From the NCBI GenBank assembly GCA_031769625.1, contig JAUIMM010000549.1, positions 2,533,501 to 2,597,500 on the forward strand: a DNA stretch of 64,000 nucleotides, given 5' to 3'. The notes under the pieces were generated by a model. The model ran no database searches. It saw nothing but the letters and a program-made list of their open reading frames with translations, and had not been told where the DNA came from. Positions 21,857 to 34,880 of this stretch are shown here, piece after piece. The position numbers and the translations under genes are program-made. Position 1 is the first letter of the stretch. Every line of letters starts with the position of its first letter. This DNA is from Taudactylus pleione (taxonomy: Eukaryota > Chordata > Amphibia > Anura > Myobatrachidae).

Positions 21857-22091
21857 ACCTACAGCCAAACCACACTGGACATGCCCAATCTCGTTTGGTT
21901 TTGGAAGCTATGCAGTGTTGGGCATGGTTAGTACTTGGATGGGAGACCACCTGGGAATACCAGGTGCTGTAGGTAATTTTATATAGCCATAACATTCTTT
22001 TCTATTACATTTTACATTACATTTTTTCAACTTATCAATGAATTTACTTGAGTTAAGAAGTAAAAGAGGTCTAAAGTTAATGTTTTTGAGC

Positions 22092-22209
22092 ACCTACAGC
22101 CAAAGCACACTGGACAATAACAATCTCATCTGATCTTGGAAGCTATGCAGTGTTGGGCCTGGTTAGTACTTCGATGGGAGACCACCAGGGAATACCAGAT
22201 GCTGTAGGT
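22092..22209 (+). pseudogene. 5S-like, type Y, clustered change at 26-29
   Basis: Four adjacent bases, TGCC at 26-29, are AATA-like here, so the reading is GGACAATAACAATC and the base of helix III is gone. C14G, G37A, G81C, T96A and G108A add to this. Copies start at 22092, 29367, 31949, 38519, 41101, 50954, 54943 and 59874. The last two have CCTAGGAATCCC in place of CCAGGGAATACC, a patch shared with N and V'. Confidence 0.75.
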
Positions 22210-22326
22210 AATTTTATACTGCCATAACATTCTTTTCTATTACATTTTACATTTAATTTTTTCAACTTATCAATGAATTTACTTGAGTTAAGAAGTAAAA
22301 GAGGTCTAAAATTAATGTTTTTGAGC

Positions 22327-22444
22327 GCCTACAGCCAAACCACACTGGACATGCCCAATCTCGTCTGATCTTGCAAACTATGCAGTGTTGGGCCTGGTTT
22401 GTACTTGGATGGGAAACCACCTGGGAATACCAGGTGCTGTAGGT
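22327..22444 (+). pseudogene. 5S-like, type Z
   Basis: Changes are G48C, G51A (CTTGCAAAC), A74T and G89A; 48 and 51 break helix III. The following spacer has TTTTAGACAGCC. Copies start at 22327, 29602, 32184, 38754, 41336 and 55178. The G of GCGCC just before the start separates 22327, 32184, 41336 and 55178 from 29602 and 38754. Confidence 0.7.
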
Positions 22445-24906
22445 AATTTTAGACAGCCAAAACATTCTTTTCTATTACATTTTACATTTAATTTTTTCAA
22501 CTTATCAATGAATTTACTTGAGTTAAGAAGTAAAAGAGGTCTAAAGTTAATGTTTTTGAGCACCTACAGTCAAACCACAGAGGACATGCCCGATCTCATC
22601 TGTTCTTGGAAGTTATGCAGTGTTGGGCCTGGTTAGTACTTGGATGGGAGACCACCTGGGAATACTAGGAGCTGTAGGTAATTTTATACTGCCAAAACAT
22701 TCTTTTCTATTACATTTTACATTTCATTTTTCAACTTATCATTGAATTTACTTGAGTTAAGCAGTAAAAGAGGTCTAAAGTTAATGTTTTTGAGCACCTA
22801 CAGCCAAACCACACTGGACATGCCCAATCTCATCTGATCTTGGAAGCAATGCGGTGTTTGGCCTGGTTACTACTTGGATGGGAGACCACCTGGGAATACC
22901 AGGTGCTGTAGGTATTTTTATACAGCCAAAACTTTCTTTTCTATTACAATTTACATTTAATTTTTTCAACTTATCAATGAATTTACTTGAGTTAAGAAGT
23001 AAAAGAGGTCTAAAGTTAATGTTTATGAGCACCTACAGCCAAAGCACACTGGACATGCCCAATCTCGTCTGATCTTGGAAGCTATGCAGTGTTGGGCCTG
23101 GTTAGTACTTGGACAGGAGACCACCTGGGAATACCAGGTGCTGTAGGTAATTTTATATAGCCATAACATTCTTTTCTATTACATTTTACATTACATTTTT
23201 TCAACTTATCAATGAATTTACTTGAGTTAAGAAGTAAAAGAGGTCTAAAGTTAATGTTTTTGAGCACCTACAGTCAAACCACACTGGACATGCACAATCT
23301 CGTCTGATCTTGGAAGCTATGCAGTGTTGGGCCTGGTTAGTACTTGGATGGGAGACCCCCTGGGAATACCAGGTGCTGTAGGTAATTTTATACTGCCATA
23401 ACATTCTTTTCTATTACATTTTACATTTAATTTTTTCAACATATCAATGAATTTACTTGAGTTAAGAAGTAATAGAGGTCTAAATTTAATGCTTTTGAGC
23501 ACCTACAGCCAAACCACACTGGACATGCCCAATCTCGTCTGATCTTGTAAGCTTTGCTGTGTTGGGCCTGGTTTGTACTTGGATGGGAGACCACCTGGGA
23601 ATACCAGTACCTGTTGGAAATTTTATACAGCCAAAACATTCTTTTCTATTACATTTTACATCTAATATTTTCAACTTATCAATGAATTTACTTGAGTTAA
23701 GAAGTAAAAGAGGTCTAAAATTAATGTTTTTGAGCACCTACAGCCAAACCACAGTGGACATTCCCAATCTTGTTTGATCTTGGAAACTATGTAGTGTTGG
23801 GCCTGGTTAGTACTTGGATGGGAGACCACCTGGGAATACCAGGTGCTGTAGGTAATTTTATACTGCCATAACATTCTTTTCTATTACATTTTACATTTAA
23901 TTTTTTCAGCTTATCAATGAATTTACTTGAGTTAAGAAGTAATAGAGGTCTAAAGTTAAGGCTTTGGGCACCTACAGCCAAACCACACTGGACATGCCCA
24001 ATCTCGTCTGATCTTGGAAGCTATGCAGTGTTGGGCCTGGTTAGTACTTGGATGGGAGACCACCTGGGACTACCAGGTGCTGTAGGTAATTTTATATAGT
24101 CATAACATTCTTTTCTATTACATTTTACATTACATTTTTTCAACTTATCAATGAATTAACTTGAGTTAAGAAGTAAAAGAGGTCTAAAGTTAATGTTTTT
24201 GAGCACCTACAGTCAAACCACACTGGACATGCCCAATCTTGTCTGATCTTGAAAGCTATGCAGTGTTGGGCCTGGTTAGTACTTGGATGGGAGACCACCT
24301 GGGAATGCGAGGTGCTGTAGGTAATTTTATACTACCATAACATTCTTTTCTATTACATTTTTCATTTCATTTTTCAACTAATCATTGAATTTACTTGAGT
24401 TAAGAAGTAAGAGGTCTAAAGTTAATGTTTTTGAGCACCTACAGCCAAACCACACTGGACATGCCCAATCTCGTCTGAACTTGGAAGCTATGCAGTGTTG
24501 GGCCTGGTAAGTACTTGGATGGGAGACCACCTGGGAATACCAGGTGCTGTAGATAATTTTATACTGCCATAACATTCTTTTCTATTACATTTTACATTTA
24601 ATTTTTTCAACTTATCAATGAATTTACTTGAGTTAAGAAGTAATAGAGGTCTAAAGTTAATGGTTTTGAGCACCTACAGCCAAACCACACTGGACATGCC
24701 CAATCTCGTCTGAACTTGAAAGCTATGCAGTGTTGGGCCTGGTTAGTACTTGGATGGGAAACAACCTGGGAATACCAGGTGCTGTATGTAATTTTATACT
24801 GCCATAACATTCTTTTCTATTACATTTTACATTTAATTTTTTCAAATTATCAATGAATTTACTTGATTTAAGAAGTAATAGAGGTCTAAAATTAATGGTT
24901 TTGGGC

Positions 24907-27723
24907 ACCTACAGCCAAACCACACTGGACATGCCCAATATCGTCTGATTTTGGAAGCTATGCAGTGTTGGGCCTGGTTAGTACATGAATGGGAAACCAC
25001 CTGGGAATACCAGGTGCTGTAGGTAATTTTATACTGCCATAACATTCGTTTCCATTACATTTTACATTTCATTTTTCAACTTATCATTGAATTTACTTGA
25101 GTTAAGAAGTAAAAGAGGTCTAAAGTTAATGTTTTTGAGCACCTACAGCCAAACCATACTGGACATGCCCAATCTCATCTGATCTTGGAAGCTATGCAGT
25201 GGTGGGCCTCGTTAGTACTTGGATGGGAGACCACCTAGTAATCCCAGGTGCTGTAGGTAATTTTATACTGCCATAACATTCTTTTCTACTACATTTTACA
25301 TTTAATTTTTTCAACTTATCAATGAATTTACTTGAGTTAAGAAGTAATAGAGGTCTAAAGTTAATGCTTTTGAACACCTACAGCCAAACCACACTGGACA
25401 TGCCCAATCTCGTCTGATCTTGGAAGCTATGCAGTGTTGGGCCTGGTTAGTACTTGGATGGGAGACCACCTGGGAATACCAGGTGCTGTAGGTAATTTTA
25501 TATAGCCATAACATTCTTTTCTATTACATTTTACATTACATTTTTTCAACTTATCAATGAATTTACTTTAGTTAAGAAGTAAAAGAGGTCTAAAGTTAAT
25601 GTTTTTGAGCACCTACAGTCAAACCACACTGGACATGCCCAATTTCATCTGATCTTGGAAGCTATGCAGTGTTGGGCCTGGTTAGTACTTGGATGGGAGA
25701 CCACCTGGGAATACCAGGTGCTGTAGGTAATTTTATACTGCCATAACATTCTTTTCCATTACATTTTACATTTAATTTTTTCAACTTATCAATGAATTTA
25801 CTTGAGTTAAGAAGTAAAAGAGGTCTAAAGTTAATGTTTTTGAGCACCTACTGCCAAACCACACTGGACATGCCCAATCTTGTTTGATCTTGGAAGCTAT
25901 GCAGTAGTGGGCCTGGTTAGTACTTGGATGGGAGACCAGCTGGGAATACCAGGTGCTGTAGGTAATTTTATAGTGCCATGACATTCTTTTCTATTACATT
26001 TTACATTTAATTTTTTCAACTTATCAATGAATTTACTTGAGTTAAGAAGTAATAGAGGTCTAAAGATAATGGTTTTGGGCACCTACAGCCAAACCACACT
26101 GGACATGCCCAATCTCGTCTGATCTTATAAGCTATGCAGTGTTGGGCCTGGTTTGTACTTGGATGGGAGACCACCTTGGAATTGCAGTTGCTGTAGGAAA
26201 TTTTATACAGCCAAAACATTCTTTTCTATTACATTTTACATTTAATTTTTTCAACTTATCAATGAATTTACTTGAGTTAAGAAGTAAAAGAGGTCTAAAG
26301 TTAATGTTTTTGAGCACCTACAGCCAAACCACACTGGACATGCCCAATCTCGTCTGATCTTGGAAGTTATGCAGTGTTGGGCCTGGTTAGTACTTGGATG
26401 GGAGACCACCTGGGAATACCAGGAGCTGTAGGTAATTTTATACTGCCATAACATTATTTTCTATTACATTTTACATTTAATTTTTTCAACTTATCAATGA
26501 ATTTACTTGAGTTAAGAAGTAATAGAGGTCTAAAGTTAATGTTTTTGAGCACCTACAGCCAAACCACACTGGACATGCCCAATCTCGTCTGATATTGGAA
26601 GCTATGCAGTGTTGGGCCTGGTTAGTACTTGGATGGGAGAACACATGGGAATACCAGGTGCAATAGGTAATTTTATACTGCCATAACATTCTTTTCTATT
26701 ACATTTTACATTTCATTTTTCAACTAATCATTGAATTTGCTTGAGTTAAGAAGTAAAAGAGGTCTAAAGTTAATGTTTTTGAGCACCTACAGCCAAACTA
26801 TACTGGACATGCCCAATCTCGTCTGATCTTGGAAGCTATGCAGTGTTGGGCCTTGTTCGTACTTGGATGGGAGACTACCTGGGAATGCCAGGTGCTGTAG
26901 GTAATTTTATGCAGCCATAACATTCTTTTCTATTACATTTTACTTTTAATTTTTTCAACTTATCAATGAATTTACTTGAGTTAAGAAGTAAAAGAGGTCT
27001 AAAGTTAATGTTTTTGAGCACCTACAGTCAAACCACAGAGGACATGCCCAATCTCATCTGTTCTTGGAAGTTATGCAGTATTGGGCCTGGTTAGTACTTG
27101 GATGGGAGACCACCTGGGAATACTAGGAGCTGTAGGTAATTTTATACTGGGAAAACATTCTTTTCTATTACATTTTACATTTCATTTTTCAACTTATCAT
27201 TGAATTTACTTGAGTTAAGCAGTAAAAGAGGTCTAAAGTTAATGTTTTTGAGCACCTACAGCCAAACGACACTGGACATGCCCAATCTCATCTGATCTTG
27301 GAAGCAATGCGGTGTTTGGCCTGGTTACTACTTGGATGGGAGACCACCTGGGAATACCAGGTGCTGTAGGTAATTTTATACAGCCAAAACTTTCTTTTCT
27401 ATTACAATTTACATTTAATTTTTTCAACTTATCAATGAATTTACTTGAGTTAAGAAGTAAAAGAGGTCTAAAGTTAATGTTTTTGAGCACCTACAGCCAA
27501 AGCACACTGGACATGCCCAATCTCGTCTGATCTTGGAAGCTATGCAGTGTTGGGCCTGGTTAGTACTTGGACAGGAGACCACCTGGGAATACCAGGTGCT
27601 GTAGGTAATTTTATACTGCCATAACATTCTTTTCTATTACATTTTACATTTAATTTTTTCAACATATCAATGAATTTACTTGAGTTAAGAAGTAATAGAG
27701 GTCTAAATTTAATGCTTTTGAGC
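24907..27723 (+). repeat. Block 10: H I J K L Q R S T U V W(A tail)
   Basis: In these twelve units M to P are missing, with a joint at 26081. The I to V stretch recurs 9387 bp later in block 12 and again 9387 bp later in block 14. Confidence 0.82.
25376..25493 (+). rRNA. 5S: 5S rRNA, type J, consensus-identical
   Basis: The body is identical to the copy at 4722. The base three upstream of the start is A instead of the usual G, which lies outside the RNA. The next spacer opens with AATTTTATATAGCC, the type J mark. Confidence 0.83.
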
Positions 27724-29131
27724 ACCTACAGCCAAACCACACTGGACATGCCCAATCTCGTCTGATCTTGTAAGCTTTGCTGTGTTGGGCCTGGTTTGTA
27801 CTTGGATGGGAGACCACCTGGGAATACCAGTACCTGTTGGAAATTTTATACAGCCAAAACATTCTTTTCTATTACATTTTACATCTAATATTTTCAACTT
27901 ATCAATGAATTTACTTGAGTTAAGAAGTAAAAGAGGTCTAAAATTAATGTTTTTGAGCACCTACAGCCAAACCACACTGGACATTCCCAATCTTGTTTGA
28001 TCTTGGAAACTATGTAGTGTTGGGCCTGGTTAGTACTTGGATGGGAGACCACCTGGGAATACCAGGTGCTGTAGGTAATTTTATACTGCCATAACATTCT
28101 TTTCTATTACATTTTACATTTAATTTTTTCAGCTTATCAATGAATTTACTTGAGTTAAGAAGTAATAGAGGTCTAAAGTTAATATTTTTGAGCACCTACA
28201 GCCAAACCACACTGGACATGCCCAATCTCGTCTGATCTTGGAAGTTATGCAGTGTTGGGCCTGGTTAGTACTTGGATGGGAGACCACCTGGGAATACCAG
28301 GAGCTGTAGGTAATTTTATACTGCCATAACATTATTTTCTATTACATTTTACATTTAATTTTTTCAACTTATCAATGAATTTACTTGAGTTAAGAAGTAA
28401 TAGAGGTCTAAAGTTAATGTTTTTGAGCACCTACAGCCAAACCACACTGGACATGCCCAATCTCGTCTGATATTGGAAGCTATGCAGTGTTGGGCCTGGT
28501 TAGTACTTGGATGGGAGAACACATGGGAATACCAGGTGCAATAGGTAATTTTATACTGCCATAACATTCTTTTCTATTACATTTTACATTTCATTTTTCA
28601 ACTAATCATTGAATTTGCTTGAGTTAAGAAGTAAAAGAGGTCTAAAGTTAATGTTTTTGAGCACCTACAGTCAAACCACAGAGGACATGCCCAATCTCAT
28701 CTGTTCTTGGAAGTTATGCAGTGTTGGGCCTGGTTAGTACATGGATGGGAGACCACCTGGGAATACTAGGAGCTGTAGGTAATTTTATACTGCCAAAACA
28801 TTCTTTTCTATTACATTTTACATTTCATTTTTCAACTTATCATTGAATTTACTTGAGTTAAGCAGTAAAAGAGGTCTAAAGTTAATGTTTTTGAGCACCT
28901 ACAGCCAAACCGCACTGGACATGCCCAATCTCATCTGATTTTGGAAGCTATGCAGTGTTGGGCCTGGTTAGTACTTGGATAGGAGACCACCTAGGAATCC
29001 CAGGTGCTGTAGGTAATTTTATACTGCCATAACAGTCTATTCTATTACATTTTACATTTAATTTTTTCAACTTATCAATGAATTTACTTGAGTTAAGAAG
29101 TAATAGAGGTCTAAAGTTAATGCTTTTGAGC

Positions 29132-29249
29132 ACCTACAGCCAAACCACACTGGACATGCCCAATCTCGTTTGGTCTTGGAAGCTATGCAGTGTTGGGCAT
29201 GGTTAGTACTTGGATGGGAGACCACCTGGGAATACCAGGTGCTGTAGGT
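29132..29249 (+). pseudogene. 5S-like, type X
   Basis: Changes are C39T, A42G (CGTTTGGTC) and C68A (GGGCATGG), which breaks helix V and alters the intermediate element. Copies start at 21857 (with an extra C44T), 29132, 31714, 38284, 40866, 50719, 54708 and 59639. It always lies between V' or its variant and Y. Confidence 0.7.
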
Positions 29250-30070
29250 AATTTTATATAGCCATAACATTCTTTTCTATTACATTTTACATTACATTTT
29301 TTCAACTTATCAATGAATTTACTTGAGTTAAGAAGTAAAAGAGGTCTAAAGTTAATGTTTTTGAGCACCTACAGCCAAAGCACACTGGACAATAACAATC
29401 TCATCTGATCTTGGAAGCTATGCAGTGTTGGGCCTGGTTAGTACTTCGATGGGAGACCACCAGGGAATACCAGATGCTGTAGGTAATTTTATACTGCCAT
29501 AACATTCTTTTCTATTACATTTTACATTTAATTTTTTCAACTTATCAATGAATTTACTTGAGTTAAGAAGTAAAAGAGGTCTAAAATTAATGTTTTTGAG
29601 CACCTACAGCCAAACCACACTGGACATGCCCAATCTCGTCTGATCTTGCAAACTATGCAGTGTTGGGCCTGGTTTGTACTTGGATGGGAAACCACCTGGG
29701 AATACCAGGTGCTGTAGGTAATTTTAGACAGCCAAAACATTCTTTTCTATTACATTTTACATTTAATTTTTTCAACTTATCAATGAATTTACTTGAGTTA
29801 AGAAGTAAAAGAGGTCTAAAGTTAATGTTTTTGAGCACCTACAGTCAAACCACAGAGGACATGCCCAATCTCATCTGTTCTTGGAAGTTATGCAGTGTTG
29901 GGCCTGGTTAGTACTTGGATGGGAGACCACCTGGGAATACTAGGAGCTGTAGGTAATTTTATACTGCCAAAACATTCTTTTCTATTACATTTTACATTTC
30001 ATTTTTCAACTTATCATTGAATTTACTTGAGTTAAGCAGTAAAAGAGGTCTAAAGTTAATGTTTTTGAGC

Positions 30071-30188
30071 ACCTACAGCCAAACCACACTGGACATGCCC
30101 AATCTCATCTGATCTTGGAAGCTATGCAGTGTTGGGCCTTGTTCGTACTTGGATGGGAGACTACCTGGGAATGCCAGGTGCTGTAGGT
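30071..30188 (+). pseudogene. Three-part mosaic unit, V head, T middle, B tail
   Basis: The 5' part keeps the intact ACCACACTGG with CTCATCTG, the middle has CCTTGTTCG and GACTACC of T, and the spacer has ACATCTAATATTTTC of B. It is followed by C, as B is. At least two exchanges are needed. Confidence 0.65.
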
Positions 30189-33100
30189 AATTTTATGCAG
30201 CCATAACATTCTTTTCTATTACATTTTACATCTAATATTTTCAACTTATCAATGAATTTACTTGAGTTAAGAAGTAAAAGAGGTCTAAAATTAATGTTTT
30301 TGAGCACCTACAGCCAAACCACACTGGACATTCCCAATCTTGTTTGATCTTGGAAACTATGTAGTGTTGGGCCTGGTTAGTACTTGGATGGGAGACCACC
30401 TGGGAATACCAGGTGCTGTAGGTAATTTTATACTGCCATAACATTCTTTTCTATTACATTTTACATTTAATTTTTTCAGCTTATCAATGAATTTACTTGA
30501 GTTAAGAAGTAATAGAGGTCTAAAGTTAATATTTTTGAGCACCTACAGCCAAACCACACTGGACATGCCCAATCTCGTCTGATCTTGGAAGTTATGCAGT
30601 GTTGGGCCTGGTTAGTACTTGGATGGGAGACCACCTGGGAATACCAGGAGCTGTAGGTAATTTTATACTGCCATAACATTATTTTCTATTACATTTTACA
30701 TTTAATTTTTTCAACTTATCAATGAATTTACTTGAGTTAAGAAGTAATAGAGGTCTAAAGTTAATGTTTTTGAGCACCTACAGCCAAACCACACTGGACA
30801 TGCCCAATCTCGTCTGATATTGGAAGCTATGCAGTGTTGGGCCTGGTTAGTACTTGGATGGGAGAACACATGGGAATACCAGGTGCAATAGGTAATTTTA
30901 TACTGCCATAACATTCTTTTCTATTACATTTTACATTTCATTTTTCAACTAATCATTGAATTTGCTTGAGTTAAGAAGTAAAAGAGGTCTAAAGTTAATG
31001 TTTTTGAGCACCTACAGCCAAACTATACTGGACATGCCCAATCTCGTCTGATCTTGGAAGCTATGCAGTGTTGGGCCTTGTTCGTACTTGGATGGGAGAC
31101 TACCTGGGAATGCCAGGTGCTGTAGGTAATTTTATGCAGCCATAACATTCTTTTCTATTACATTTTACTTTTAATTTTTTCAACTTATCAATGAATTTAC
31201 TTGAGTTAAGAAGTAAAAGAGGTCTAAAGTTAATGTTTTTGAGCACCTACAGTCAAACCACAGAGGACATGCCCAATCTCATCTGTTCTTGGAAGTTATG
31301 CAGTGTTGGGCCTGGTTAGTACTTGGATGGGAGACCACCTGGGAATACTAGGAGCTGTAGGTAATTTTATACTGCCAAAACATTCTTTTCTATTACATTT
31401 TACATTTCATTTTTCAACTTATCATTGAATTTACTTGAGTTAAGCAGTAAAAGACGTCTAAAGTTAATGTTTTTGAGCACCTACAGCCAAACCGCACTGG
31501 ACATGCCCAATCTCATCTGATTTTGGAAGCTATGCAGTTTTGGGCCTGGTTAGTACTTGGATAGGAGACCACCTAGGAATCCCAGGTGCTGTAGGTAATT
31601 TTATACTGCCATAACAGTCTATTCTATTACATTTTACATTTAATTTTTTCAACTTATCAATGAATTTACTTGAGTTAAGAAGTAATAGAGGTCTAAAGTT
31701 AATGCTTTTGAGCACCTACAGCCAAACCACACTGGACATGCCCAATCTCGTTTGGTCTTGGAAGCTATGCAGTGTTGGGCATGGTTAGTACTTGGATGGG
31801 AGACCACCTGGGAATACCAGGTGCTGTAGGTAATTTTATATAGCCATAACATTCTTTTCTATTACATTTTACATTACATTTTTTCAACTTATCAATGAAT
31901 TTACTTGAGTTAAGAAGTAAAAGAGGTCTAAAGTTAATGTTTTTGAGCACCTACAGCCAAAGCACACTGGACAATAACAATCTCATCTGATCTTGGAAGC
32001 TATGCAGTGTTGGGCCTGGTTAGTACTTCGATGGGAGACCACCAGGGAATACCAGATGCTGTCGGTAATTTTATACTGCCATAACATTCTTTTCTATTAC
32101 ATTTTACATTTAATTTTTTCAACTTATCAATGAATTTACTTGAGTTAAGAAGTAAAAGAGGTCTAAAATTAATGTTTTTGAGCGCCTACAGCCAAACCAC
32201 ACTGGACATGCCCAATCTCGTCTGATCTTGCAAACTATGCAGTGTTGGGCCTGGTTTGTACTTGGATGGGAAACCACCTGGGAATACCAGGTGCTGTAGG
32301 TAATTTTAGACAGCCAAAACATTCTTTTCTATTACATTTTACATTTAATTTTTTCAACTTATCAATGAATTTACTTGAGTTAAGAAGTAAAAGAGGTCTA
32401 AAGTTAATGTTTTTGAGCACCTACAGTCAAACCACAGAGGACATGCCCAATCTCATCTGTTCTTGGAAGTTATGCAGTGTTGGGCCTGGTTAGTACTTGG
32501 ATGGGAGACCACCTGGGAATACTAGGAGCTGTAGGTAATTTTATACTGCCAAAACATTTTTTTCTATTACATTTTACATTTCATTTTTCAACTTATCATT
32601 GAATTTACTTGAGTTAAGCAGTAAAAGAGGTCTAAAGTTAATGTTTTTGAGCACCTACAGCCAAACCACACTGGACATGCCCAATCTCATCTGATCTTGG
32701 AAGCAATGCGGTGTTTGGCCTGGTTACTACTTGGATGGGAGACCACCTGGGAATACCAGGTGCTGTAGGTAATTTTATACAGCCAAAACTTTCTTTTCTA
32801 TTACAATTTACATTTAATTTTTTCAACTTATCAATGAATTTACTTGAGTTAAGAAGTAAAAGAGGTCTAAAGTTAATGTTTTTGAGCACCTACAGCCAAA
32901 GCACACTGGACATGCCCAATCTCGTCTGATCTTGGAAGCTATGCAGTGTTGGGCCTGGTTAGTACTTGGACAGGAGACCACCTGGGAATACCAGGTGCTG
33001 TAGGTAATTTTATATAGCCATAACATTTTTTTCTATTACATTTTACATTACATTTTTTCAACTTATCAATGAATTTACTTGAGTTAAGAAGTAAAAGAGG

Positions 33101-34762
33101 TCTAAAGTTAATGTTTTTGAGCACCTACAGTCAAACCACACTGGACATGCACAATCTCGTCTGATCTTGGAAGCTATGCAGTGTTGGGCCTGGTTAGTAC
33201 TTGGATGGGAGACCCCCTGGGAATACCAGGTGCTGTAGGTAATTTTATACTGCCATAACATTCTTTTCTATTACATTTTACATTTAATTTTTTCAACATA
33301 TCAATGAATTTACTTGAGTTAAGAAGTAATAGAGGTCTAAATTTAATGCTTTTGAGCACCTACAGCCAAACCACACTGGACATGCCCAATCTCGTCTGAT
33401 CTTGTAAGCTTTGCTGTGTTGGGCCTGGTTTGTACTTGGATGGGAGACCACCTGGGAATACCAGTACCTGTTGGAAATTTTATACAGCCAAAACATTCTT
33501 TTCTATTACATTTTACATCTAATATTTTCAACTTATCAATGAATTTACTTGAGTTAAGAAGTAAAAGAGGTCTAAAATTAATGTTTTTGAGCACCTACAG
33601 CCAAACCACACTGGACATTCCCAATCTTGTTTGATCTTGGAAACTATGTAGTGTTGGGCCTGGTTAGTACTTGGATGGGAGACCACCTGGGAATACCAGG
33701 TGCTGTAGGTAATTTTATACTGCCATAACATTCTTTTCTATTACATTTTACATTTAATTTTTTCAGCTTATCAATGAATTTACTTGAGTTAAGAAGTAAT
33801 AGAGGTCTAAAGTTAAGGCTTTGGGCACCTACAGCCAAACCACACTGGACATGCCCAATCTCGTCTGATCTTGGAAGCTATGCAGTGTTGGGCCTGGTTA
33901 GTACTTGGATGGGAGACCACCTGGGACTACCAGGTGCTGTAGGTAATTTTATATAGTCATAACATTCTTTTCTATTACATTTTACATTACATTTTTTCAA
34001 CTTATCAATGAATTAACTTGAGTTAAGAAGTAAAAGAGGTCTAAAGTTAATGTTTTTGAGCACCTACAGTCAAACCACACTGGACATGCGCAATCTCGTC
34101 TGATCTTGAAAGCTATGCAGTGTTGGGCCTGGTTAGTACTTGGATGGGAGACCACCTGGGAATGCGAGGTGCTGTAGGTAATTTTATACTACCATAACAT
34201 TCTTTTCTATTACATTTTTCATTTCATTTTTCAACTAATCATTGAATTTACTTGAGTTAAGAAGTAAGAGGTCTAAAGTTAATGTTTTTGAGCACCTACA
34301 GCCAAACCACACTGGACATGCCCAATCTCGTCTGATTTTGGAAGCTATGCAGTGTTGGGCCTGGTTAGTACATGAATGGGAAACCACCTGGGAATACCAG
34401 GTGCTGTAGGTAATTTTATACTGCCATAACATTCGTTTCCATTACATTTTACATTTCATTTTTCAACTTATCATTGAATTTACTTGAGTTAAGAAGTAAA
34501 AGAGGTCTAAAGTTAATGTTTTTGAGCACCTACAGCCAAACCATACTGGACATGCCCAATCTCATCTGATCTTGGAAGCTATGCAGTGGTGGGCCTCGTT
34601 AGTACTTGGATGGGAGACCACCTAGTAATCCCAGGTGCTGTAGGTAATTTTATACTGCCATAACATTCTTTTCTACTACATTTTACATTTAATTTTTTCA
34701 ACTTATCAATGAATTTACTTGAGTTAAGAAGTAATAGAGGTCTAAAGTTAATGCTTTTGAGC

Positions 34763-34880
34763 ACCTACAGCCAAACCACACTGGACATGCCCAATCTCGT
34801 CTGATCTTGGAAGCTATGCAGTGTTGGGCCTGGTTAGTACTTGGATGGGAGACCACCTGGGAATACCAGGTGCTGTAGGT
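34763..34880 (+). rRNA. 5S: 5S rRNA, type J, consensus-identical
   Basis: The body is identical to the copy at 4722. It lies 9387 bp (40 units) downstream of the copy at 25376 and is its counterpart in the next super-repeat. Confidence 0.83.

Larger units (their letters stand above)
21857..24906 (+). repeat. Block 9: X Y Z U V W A B C D E F G
   Basis: These thirteen units open with the X-Y-Z side path, return to U and then follow the main order through G. Confidence 0.8.
27724..34293 (+). repeat. Block 11: 28 units, first copy of 6.6 kb segment
   Basis: The order is B C R S U V' X Y Z U mosaic C R S T U V' X Y Z U V W A B C D E. It contains an internal near-repeat of C R S (T) U V' X Y Z U at offsets of 2347 and 2582 bp. 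The whole block recurs at +9152 bp as block 13. Confidence 0.83.
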
